This document shows, piece by piece, positions 44,428-51,257 of a stretch of 64,000 nt of DNA. The notes beneath the pieces were generated by a model, which worked only from the letters and a program-made list of their open reading frames with translations, was not told the origin of the DNA and searched no databases. The stretch covers positions 186,001 to 250,000 of the forward strand of contig CAWHNE010000035.1 of NCBI GenBank assembly GCA_963830485.1, given 5' to 3'. The stretch's first letter is position 1; each line of letters opens with the position of its first letter. This DNA comes from CAIWHR01 sp963830485 (GTDB taxonomy: Bacteria > Pseudomonadota > Gammaproteobacteria > Burkholderiales > Casimicrobiaceae). The translations under genes were made by a program, and so were the position numbers.

Positions 44428-45472
44428 GACGGGATCCGGCGGCGCGCGACTCCTCGTCGTCGACGACAACAAGGTCAACCGGCTGCTGCTAACGCGCAAT
44501 CTGGAGCTCATGGGGCACCGCGTCGCCACGGCCGAGAACGGACGGATGGCGCTCGAGATGCTGCGGCGGGAGCCGTTCGACCTGCTGCTGCTCGATCTCG
44601 AGATGCCCGAGATGAACGGGTTCGAGGTGCTGGAGCAGCTCGGGCGCGATCTCGCGCTGCGCGACGTGCCGGTCGTCGTCACCTCGTCTCTCGAGGGCAT
44701 CGACAACATCGTACGCTCGATCGAACTCGGCGCCGAGGATTACCTGACGAAACCGGTCAACGTCGTGCTGCTCAAGGCGCGCGTCGGCGCGAGCCTCGAG
44801 AAGAAGCGGCTGCGCGACCAGCAGAAGGAGCTCGTGCGCCGATTCGCGACGCCCGAGGTCGCGCAGGACCTGCAGCAGTCCGGCTTCGCCCTCGGCGGGA
44901 AGCGCGTGCATGCGTCAGTGCTCTTCTCCGACATCCGCGACTTCACACCGCTGATCGAGTCGCAGCCGCCCGAGGAGACGATCGAGCTCCTCAACACGTA
45001 TTACACGCTCATGTTCGACGCGATCGGCGGCCACGGCGGCATCGTGAGCCAGATCGCGGGCGACGGCCTGATGGCGCTTTTCGGTGCGCCGCTGCCACTG
45101 CCGAGCCATGCCGAGAGCGCGGTCCGGACGGCGCTCGAGATGATCGACCTGATCGAGCTGTTCAACGCCGAGCAAACGGCCTCCGGCAAGCCGGCGATCC
45201 GGATCGGCATCGGAATTGCCTCGGGCGAAATGGTGGCCGGTTACACGGGCACCCAGACTCGGGCGACGTACACGTGCATCGGCGATACGGTCAATCTTGC
45301 CGCGCGACTCGAGACGCACACGAAGACTGCCCAACGCCCGATCCTGATCGATCGTGCGACGCGCGAAGGTCTGCCCGCGAACGTCGAGGTCGAAGCGCTC
45401 GGGCCCGTTGCCATTCGGGGCAAGGCGGCACCGGTCGACGTGTTCGCGGTCGCGCCGCCCCGCAAGACCTGA
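44420..45472 (+). CDS. response regulator with class III adenylate/guanylate cyclase output
   Basis: A 350-residue protein from the GTG at 44420. The receiver domain (about 8-125) has DDNKVNRLLLTRNLELMGHR, phospho-acceptor D59 in LLLLDLEMPEMNG, and K in YLTKPVN. A short coiled linker leads to a cyclase domain (about 165-345) with metal-binding aspartates in VLFSDIRDFTPLIE and IAGDGLMALFGAPL, and the substrate segment TYTCIGDTVNLAARLE. It is the likely output of the phosphorelay, making cAMP or cGMP. Which nucleotide is used is not clear by eye. Confidence 0.87.
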   Translation: MRETGSGGARLLVVDDNKVNRLLLTRNLELMGHRVATAENGRMALEMLRREPFDLLLLDLEMPEMNGFEVLEQLGRDLALRDVPVVVTSSLEGIDNIVRSIELGAEDYLTKPVNVVLLKARVGASLEKKRLRDQQKELVRRFATPEVAQDLQQSGFALGGKRVHASVLFSDIRDFTPLIESQPPEETIELLNTYYTLMFDAIGGHGGIVSQIAGDGLMALFGAPLPLPSHAESAVRTALEMIDLIELFNAEQTASGKPAIRIGIGIASGEMVAGYTGTQTRATYTCIGDTVNLAARLETHTKTAQRPILIDRATREGLPANVEVEALGPVAIRGKAAPVDVFAVAPPRKT

Positions 45473-45503
45473 GCGCGCGGCGCCTGCGTCGGTTGCGGCG
45501 AGT

Positions 45504-45986
45504 TCAGCGCATCGGACGCTCGTAGCGAACGTCCGGCTCGCCTTCCTCGTTGCTGCTGCCGTCGCGCAACTCCGTGGCGACAAACCCGTTGCGCTCGTAG
45601 AAACGTCGTGCGCCCGCGTTGCGCTGGAACGTATACACGCGCAGCGTCGCCGTTACCTTGGCCGCCTCCTCCAGCATGGCATCGAGCAGGCGCTGCCCGA
45701 TCGCGTGGCCAGTCCAGCCGGGCTTGACCCAGAGTTGCGTGAGCCACGCGCCGTCACGTGCGGCGAAACCGACGATTTCGTTGCGCAACAGAGCAAGCTG
45801 AACCGACTGCCTGGGAAAAACGACGTCGCGCATCCACTCGAACGTCTCCTCGTCCGAATGCGTTTGGCGCAGCCCCGGCAGGGTCGCGCGGCGCGCCGCG
45901 AGAAACAGTGCGGTGACCGCTTCCGCCTCTTCGTTGAAACGGGACGGCTGCGGCCGGCGGAGGATCAACTGCGATGGCGGCTTCAC
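45504..45986 (-). CDS. GNAT-family N-acetyltransferase
   Basis: A 160-residue acetyltransferase. LTQLWVKPGWTGHAIGQRLL (residues about 82-101) is the acetyl-CoA pyrophosphate loop region with the (R/Q)xxGxG/A-type pattern. TFQRNAGARRFYERNGFVA is the C-terminal motif B. The substrate is unknown. It is convergent with the cyclase gene (31-base gap). It is a close paralogue of the gene at 50770-51246, sharing that 19-residue stretch and the C-terminal NEEGEPDVRYER. Confidence 0.85.
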   Translation of the reverse strand: MKPPSQLILRRPQPSRFNEEAEAVTALFLAARRATLPGLRQTHSDEETFEWMRDVVFPRQSVQLALLRNEIVGFAARDGAWLTQLWVKPGWTGHAIGQRLLDAMLEEAAKVTATLRVYTFQRNAGARRFYERNGFVATELRDGSSNEEGEPDVRYERPMR

Positions 45987-46095
45987 CCGAGGAGTACGTC
46001 TCCCGCCTTGCCGACTGCCAGGAGCACAGGCGGCGCGCGCGTGCCGACGGCATGAATCGACAAACAGATGCGATTCATTGCGTCCGTTCCCGTTC

Positions 46096-46914
46096 TCACT
46101 TGGGAAACATGAGCTGCACCTGCGCGCGGAGCTGCCAATTCGCCCCGAAGTCGGGCTTGACTACATTGTAGTACGCGCTGATCTGCGTGTTCACCGGCAA
46201 CTTGCCGAAATGGAAGATCTTGCCGACGCCACCGCCGAGGGGCACTGTCCACCTCTGGCCGCTGTTGGCCTTCCAGTCCACCGTCAGAATCGGGGCACTC
46301 GTCAGATAGAGGCCACCCTCGAAGTTGTAGTTGACGAACGGCTGGATCAGGCCGTTGTTGTACGAACCGCCCTGCTGGTCACTGGTGAGCGACCAGATGT
46401 TGTTCACCAGCGCGCCGTAAACCCATGGGTCGCCGTGATCGAGGTGCAGTACGACGACCGACGGTCCCAGCCCCCAGTTCTTGTTGCCGAGTTCCGCGGT
46501 GCTGTTCGTGGGCAGCTGGACGACGGGACCCAAGCCCCAGATCCACTCGCCGGGGTTGGCCGGCGACAGGAACGCGGTGAACACGACGTCACCGATACCA
46601 TTGGTGCTGCCGATGTCCGGGCTCAGCGCCGGCATCGAGATCACCGGCAGGATCGTGCGCGTGATGATGTTCCAGTCCTTGCTGATCTCGATCGGGATCA
46701 CCGGCTGGATGTCGAGGACGTTTTGCGTGCCCTTCTCCGGCCCGAAGTTGAAGTTGGTGTTGTTCTGGAACGGCACGCTGATCAGGTTGCCGACCGGATT
46801 CTGCGCAAGCTTGGCGAGTTCCTCGGCGCTCATTTCGGCGAGGGCGGGTGCTGCCGCAATCAACGCAGCCGCCGAAAGAGCGGCGGCAATTCGTATGTTC
46901 CTGGGTTTCGGCAT
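46096..46914 (-). CDS. neuromedin U-like outer-membrane protein
   Basis: A 272-residue exported protein. The ATG at 46914 follows GGAG. Residues 1-26 form a signal peptide ending in APALAE. The mature part alternates aromatic and polar strands (LISVPFQNNTNFNFGPEKGT, LDIQPVIPIEIS, WIWGLGPVVQLPT, GLIQPFVNYNFEGGLYLTSA) typical of a beta-barrel of the type often annotated as neuromedin U or putative transporter. It ends LRAQVQLMFPK. It is the last gene of a four-gene block of exported proteins. Cargo unknown. Confidence 0.75.
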   Translation of the reverse strand: MPKPRNIRIAAALSAAALIAAAPALAEMSAEELAKLAQNPVGNLISVPFQNNTNFNFGPEKGTQNVLDIQPVIPIEISKDWNIITRTILPVISMPALSPDIGSTNGIGDVVFTAFLSPANPGEWIWGLGPVVQLPTNSTAELGNKNWGLGPSVVVLHLDHGDPWVYGALVNNIWSLTSDQQGGSYNNGLIQPFVNYNFEGGLYLTSAPILTVDWKANSGQRWTVPLGGGVGKIFHFGKLPVNTQISAYYNVVKPDFGANWQLRAQVQLMFPK

Positions 46915-47058
46915 GATGTATGGCTCCAATTTCGACTCAAAGCAGGAGTCGCGGATTACCGCATCGGTTCGCAATCATGGTGCGCGCGCCGCGCGCTCGA
47001 TGATGCTGGTTCGTGCCGGGCGCGACTTCGTGGAGGGTCGCGAGCGCGCCATGCGCGA

Positions 47059-48084
47059 TTACTCGAATGCGAAGATTCGCTTCCAGTCGTTCTTCATGCT
47101 GATCACGACCCAGCCGTCCCGCGTCGCCTCGTCGTAGAGCGCCTGCGTAAAGGCACCGACCTTAGACGCGGGCAGACCGCGCGCCGGACCGTATGCATAT
47201 TCGCGCGCACCGTCGTCGTGCATGACGATCATCGCCAGCCGCGCGCCGGTGCCGGCCTTCGCGTATTCCAGCATCTGCCGATCGCCGTCGGAATTTCCGA
47301 ACGCCGCAACGGGCCGGCGGCCGATCATCAGGTGGATGCCCTCGGGCTTCCCGGCCTTGTCGTCGTTGAGAAGCAGCTTGGGCTCCTTGGTCAGGAAGGG
47401 CTTGCCGTCCTTGTCGTAGCCGAATGCCGTGCCGCCGGCGCTGCCGACCACCTGTTCGGGCGGAATGCCATAGGTCGCTTCCGAATACACACGCACGAAG
47501 TCCTGCCCGCCGCCGGTCACGATGTAGGTCTTGTAGCCGTTGGCGCGCAGGTACTTGAGCACTTCCTGCATCGGCAGGTAGGTGAGCTCCGTGTAGGGCC
47601 GCTTCCAGCGTGGGTGCTTCGCCTGTGTCAGCCACTGCCTGACTTCGGCATTGAACGTCTCGACCGACATGCCGGTAAGCGTCGCGGCGAGGATCTTGAG
47701 GAGGTCCTTCTCCGGAAGCTTCGCGATCGCAGCGCGATCTCCCGACATCACCGTCTTGAACGGCTCGACTTTGGCGAGCTCGGGCTTCGCTTTCACGAGC
47801 GCAGGAACCCGGTCCAGGCAATACATCACCTGCGAATAAATCGGATGCTCGACCCACAGCGTCCCGTCTTGATCAAACGTGGCAACGCGTTCGGCGGGCG
47901 GGACGAATTGGGGATTGCCTTGGGTCGTCGTCGCCTGCACGAATTCGACGATGGCCTTCTTGGCCACGCCGTCGTTCCACGAAGGAAGTGGATCCGGTGC
48001 CTGGGCCAGCGCTGGAAACGCCGCCGCAACCATCACCAGGAAGGCGGCGCCCATCCACGCCGAAACTTGTCTGCAAGTATTCAT
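47059..48084 (-). CDS. exported HAD-superfamily hydrolase
   Basis: A 341-residue protein with a signal peptide (residues 1-27, ending FPALAQA) and a phosphoserine phosphatase-like HAD fold. Motif I is ATFDQDGTLWVEHP with nucleophile Asp near residue 71; motif II is YIVTGGGQDFVRVYS near residue 192; motif IV is AAFGNSDGDRQMLEYA near residue 268. The ATG at 48084 follows GGAG. It probably acts in the periplasm on a phosphoester. The upstream neighbour encodes a small OB-fold protein. Confidence 0.83.
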   Translation of the reverse strand: MNTCRQVSAWMGAAFLVMVAAAFPALAQAPDPLPSWNDGVAKKAIVEFVQATTTQGNPQFVPPAERVATFDQDGTLWVEHPIYSQVMYCLDRVPALVKAKPELAKVEPFKTVMSGDRAAIAKLPEKDLLKILAATLTGMSVETFNAEVRQWLTQAKHPRWKRPYTELTYLPMQEVLKYLRANGYKTYIVTGGGQDFVRVYSEATYGIPPEQVVGSAGGTAFGYDKDGKPFLTKEPKLLLNDDKAGKPEGIHLMIGRRPVAAFGNSDGDRQMLEYAKAGTGARLAMIVMHDDGAREYAYGPARGLPASKVGAFTQALYDEATRDGWVVISMKNDWKRIFAFE

Positions 48085-48137
48085 GCGGACTCCGTCTTGG
48101 GTGTTACGAACGGTAGACTCGGCAGGCCGGTCCAGTG

Positions 48138-48602
48138 TCACTTCGAAAGCTTCGCTTCCTCGATCAGGACCTTGTAGGTATAGCCTGACCCGAGATCGCG
48201 GTCCGTCGCCACGACGCCCTTCACGAGCACGACATCGCCGATCGTCGTTTCGTCCAGCGTGGTCACGACGACGTCGTTGGTCCCATCCGCGGCTGTACCC
48301 GATCCGTCGCGGAGATGGATCCAGTTCTTTCCAAGGATCCCGGGCGTGAATTTCACGACCTGTCCGCGAACGACGACAGCCTTGCCCTTGAGGTTCGCGC
48401 CTTTCGCAACGATCTCTGCGACCGTACGCGCATCCGGTCCGGTCGCCTTGGCGACCTTGATGTTGCCGACGTCCACCTGCTTCGCCATGCCTGCGTGCAT
48501 CGCCCCCATATTTCCACCGGCCGGCGCGGTCGCCGGCGGATCCGCCGCCCACGCAGTGATGGCACCACTCAGCAACGTGATTCCAAGCAGGAATTTCCTC
48601 AT
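48138..48602 (-). CDS. exported OB-fold nucleotide-binding-like protein
   Basis: A 154-residue protein with a signal peptide (MRKFLLGITLLSGAITAWAA). A Met/Gly-rich stretch near residues 31-40 (NMGAMHAGM) precedes a predicted OB-fold: GKAVVVRGQVVKFTPGILGK, NWIHLRDGSG, then GDVVLVKGVVATDRDLGSGY. Proteins of this type are found as small periplasmic OB-fold proteins of unknown role. The ATG at 48602 follows GGAGAAGCCC. Confidence 0.75.
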   Translation of the reverse strand: MRKFLLGITLLSGAITAWAADPPATAPAGGNMGAMHAGMAKQVDVGNIKVAKATGPDARTVAEIVAKGANLKGKAVVVRGQVVKFTPGILGKNWIHLRDGSGTAADGTNDVVVTTLDETTIGDVVLVKGVVATDRDLGSGYTYKVLIEEAKLSK

Positions 48603-48907
48603 GGGCTTCTCCATTCGATAAGGGACATTGCGCCTCCAGCATGGGTCACATCCGCGGTCACAGCGAATTCGGTGCCGCACGCAACTCCGCCGCCATTTTG
48701 CCCCAGTGGCCACCGCATGCGGGCGCGGGCCGCCCCGTCTTTGCCCAGGACCAACGCGGGGCAGCGCGGGCCCGCTCCGCGCAATTCCGGGCAGGCGGTC
48801 CCAATGGGGCGCCCGTCATTGGTGCAGTTGGGTTGGGCAAACACAGACAAAATCGCCGCGCTATTCACGTTGATCGCGAATAGCGCGGCGAGGTAGGACA
48901 ACGATTC
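48603..48907. other. 305-base gap between the OB-fold and sulfatase genes
   Basis: No convincing coding sequence is seen on either strand. The right end (48840-48889) carries the sulfatase terminator. The left end supplies the ribosome site GGAGAAGCCC for the OB-fold gene, whose promoter must lie here; I find no strong -35/-10 pair. The middle is GC-rich and featureless. Confidence 0.5.
48840..48889 (-). terminator. rho-independent terminator of the sulfatase gene
   Basis: CGCCGCGCTATTC (48853-48865) and GAATAGCGCGGCG (48877-48889) form a perfect 13-base stem with an 11-base loop. Read on the reverse strand it is followed by a T-rich tail (ATTTTGTCTGTGTTT). It lies 19 bases after the sulfatase stop codon. 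Confidence 0.8.
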
Positions 48908-50509
48908 TTACTGTCCGTGCGCGGCGCGGGCCTTCTCGATCTGCGCCTTGACGGCCTCGAGATTGAAGCTCGCGCCCGGCTGCATCGGCGGGAACTCGAT
49001 CGCAGTCTGCGCGACTTTCGCCACCTCCTGCTGCACGAACTGGAAGCGCCAGAACTCGAAGACGAACCAGTTGTAGAACGCCAGCGAGCCGTTCGCGCCC
49101 TGCGGCAAACCGGTCCGCTCGTAGGGGTCGAGGCGCAGGTTGGTCAGGATCGGCCAGTCGACCTTGACCGTGCCGCCGAGCCAACCACCCGGCTGGTCGG
49201 TGAACCGGTACTTGAAGTCGTTGATCCGCACGGCCGACAGCGTGCCCTCGGTAAAGTAGAAGATCTCCTGGCGCGCCGACTTTCCCTTGCCAGTGATGAG
49301 GTCCATCTGGTTGTAGCCGTCCAGATGCACCTTGTACGTCCGGTCACCAAGTTGCTTGCCCTTGAGCAATTCCTCGGTGATGTTCGGGTTGCCTGCCGCC
49401 GCGACCAGCGTCGGGAACCAGTCCATGCCGGACATGATGCTGTTCTCGACCTTGCCCGCCGGCACCTTGCCCGGCCAGCGGACGATCATCGGCACGCGGA
49501 AGCCGCCTTCGAGCGCGGTTCCCTTGCCGCCGGCGAACGGCGTCTGGCCGCCATCGGGCCAGGTGAAGTTCTCCGCGCCGTTATCGGTCGTGAAACCGAT
49601 GATCGTGTCGCCTTCGAGGTTGTTGTCCTTGAGGTACTTCATCACCGAGCCGACGATGTCGTCGATCTGCGCCATCCCGGCTTCCTGGATCGTCCAGTTG
49701 TTGTCGGAATTGCGCAAGCCGTTGTACTTGGGCGACAGGTGCGTGACGACGTGCATCCGCGTCGGGTTGAGCCAGACGAAGAACGGCTTCTTGTCCGCCC
49801 GCGCCTTGTCCATGAACTTGAGCGTGAAGTCGAGGATCTCGTCGTCGACGGTCTCCATCCGCTTGGGACACAACTCGCCGGCGTCCTCGATCCTCTGCTT
49901 GCCGATCGCACCCCAGCGCGGCTGCACCGTCGGGTCGTCGACGTTGGTCGCCCACGAATGCACCATGTTGCGCGCGCCTACCGTGGCCTGGAGCGCCTGC
50001 GGGTAGGTCGGGTGGCAGTGATCCTCCATCGCGTCCAAGTGATAGAGGTAGCCGAAGAATTCGTCGAAGCCATGCACCGTGGGCAGGAATTTGTTGAGGT
50101 CGCCCAGATGGTTCTTGCCGAACTGACCGGTGGCATAACCCATCGACTTCAGCGCGGTGGCGATGGTCGGCGCCTGCGCCGGCATGCCGATCGGCGATCC
50201 GGCTTGTCCCACGGTCGTGAGGCCAGTACGGATTGGCAGCTCGCCGGTGATGAAGTTGGCCCGGCCCGCCGTACAGCTCGCCTCGGCGTAATAGTCGGTG
50301 AAGCGCATCCCCTCGGCGGCAAGCCGGTCGAGGTTCGGCGTGCGCATCGCCATGATGCCCTGGTTGTAGGCTCCGATGTTCGACCAGCCGATGTCGTCGC
50401 CCATGATCATGATGATGTTGGGTTTCTGCTGAGCGAACGCCGACGATGCCATGAACAGCAAGGCCGCGAGGGCGGCCATGGCGACACCGCATAAGTTCCG
50501 TTTATTCAT
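48908..50509 (-). CDS. exported sulfatase (alkaline phosphatase superfamily)
   Basis: A 533-residue arylsulfatase-type enzyme with a signal peptide (residues 1-27). The metal-binding start is PNIIMIMGDDIGWSNIGAYN. The formylglycine site is Cys in YAEASCTAGRANFITGELPI: CTAGR instead of the common CxPSR, with the nucleophile Cys and Arg kept. The second metal site is GFTTDNGAENFTWPDGG, followed by KGTALEGGFRVPMIVRWPG. The start ATG at 50509 follows GGAG. No formylglycine-generating enzyme is in the window. The substrate, a sulfate (or phosphonate) ester, is unknown. Confidence 0.87.
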   Translation of the reverse strand: MNKRNLCGVAMAALAALLFMASSAFAQQKPNIIMIMGDDIGWSNIGAYNQGIMAMRTPNLDRLAAEGMRFTDYYAEASCTAGRANFITGELPIRTGLTTVGQAGSPIGMPAQAPTIATALKSMGYATGQFGKNHLGDLNKFLPTVHGFDEFFGYLYHLDAMEDHCHPTYPQALQATVGARNMVHSWATNVDDPTVQPRWGAIGKQRIEDAGELCPKRMETVDDEILDFTLKFMDKARADKKPFFVWLNPTRMHVVTHLSPKYNGLRNSDNNWTIQEAGMAQIDDIVGSVMKYLKDNNLEGDTIIGFTTDNGAENFTWPDGGQTPFAGGKGTALEGGFRVPMIVRWPGKVPAGKVENSIMSGMDWFPTLVAAAGNPNITEELLKGKQLGDRTYKVHLDGYNQMDLITGKGKSARQEIFYFTEGTLSAVRINDFKYRFTDQPGGWLGGTVKVDWPILTNLRLDPYERTGLPQGANGSLAFYNWFVFEFWRFQFVQQEVAKVAQTAIEFPPMQPGASFNLEAVKAQIEKARAAHGQ

Positions 50510-50769
50510 TTTTCGTGACTCCATGCGTGAAACCACCTGAAAGCGTTGCACCAGCGCGATCCGCGGCGGCGCGCGACGAAATGCAACCGGGAGATGATCC
50601 ATGTGCCCCCGCGACGTGCGGGGACCCGTGATTGTGAACGCATTCGCGGTGCGGGTCCATGGCGTTGCCCCTATCGGAGCACGAGGGCGGGAAAGTATCG
50701 CCTCGCTGATCCCATGGGATCGCACCTCGTCGGTGCGTACGCGGGTTCGATGCCTACCAGACCTCCAGT
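50510..50769. other. 260-base non-coding gap upstream of the sulfatase gene
   Basis: It lies between the sulfatase start and the stop of the GNAT gene at 50770 and must contain the sulfatase promoter. No strong -35/-10 pair, terminator or gene is seen. Confidence 0.4.
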
Positions 50770-51246
50770 TCACCCCCGAAACAGCCGCTCGTAGCGCACG
50801 TCCGGCTCGCCTTCCTCGTTGCCCGTGCCGTCGCCGAATTCGACGGCGACGAAGCCGTTGCGCTCGTAGAAACGGCGCGCCCCGGCATTGCGCTGGAACG
50901 TCCAGAGCTTGAGCACCGGGATCGATGCCGCGGCGGCCTCGGCGAGCATCGTCTCGAGCAGTCGCTGGCCGATGCCCTCCCCCGTCCGCTTCGGCGCGAC
51001 GTAGAGCTGGTTCACCCACTCTGCGTTGCGCGAGGCGATGCCGATAACCTGCTCGTCGTCGATCGCGAGCCATACCGACAGATTGGCGAATACGCCGCGG
51101 ATCCAGACCCGGTCTTCGTCCGCCGAGTGCGGATTGTGCAGGCTCGGAAGCGTCACGCTCAGCGTCGCACGCTGGACGGCCATCGCGGCCTGTGCCTCGG
51201 CGTCGAGGCGCGCGGGATCCGGGCGGCGGATGACGACAGCCGCCAT
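50770..51246 (-). CDS. GNAT-family N-acetyltransferase (paralogue)
   Basis: A 158-residue acetyltransferase with VNQLYVAPKRTGEGIGQRLL (the acetyl-CoA loop, RTGEGIG) and TFQRNAGARRFYERNGFVA near the C-terminus. It shares both segments and the ending NEEGEPDVRYER with the GNAT gene at 45504-45986, although the N-terminal thirds differ. It ends the block of exported proteins and lies 11 bases downstream of uvrA on the same strand. The substrate is unknown. Confidence 0.85.
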   Translation of the reverse strand: MAAVVIRRPDPARLDAEAQAAMAVQRATLSVTLPSLHNPHSADEDRVWIRGVFANLSVWLAIDDEQVIGIASRNAEWVNQLYVAPKRTGEGIGQRLLETMLAEAAAASIPVLKLWTFQRNAGARRFYERNGFVAVEFGDGTGNEEGEPDVRYERLFRG

Positions 51247-51257
51247 GCCTGCCCTCC

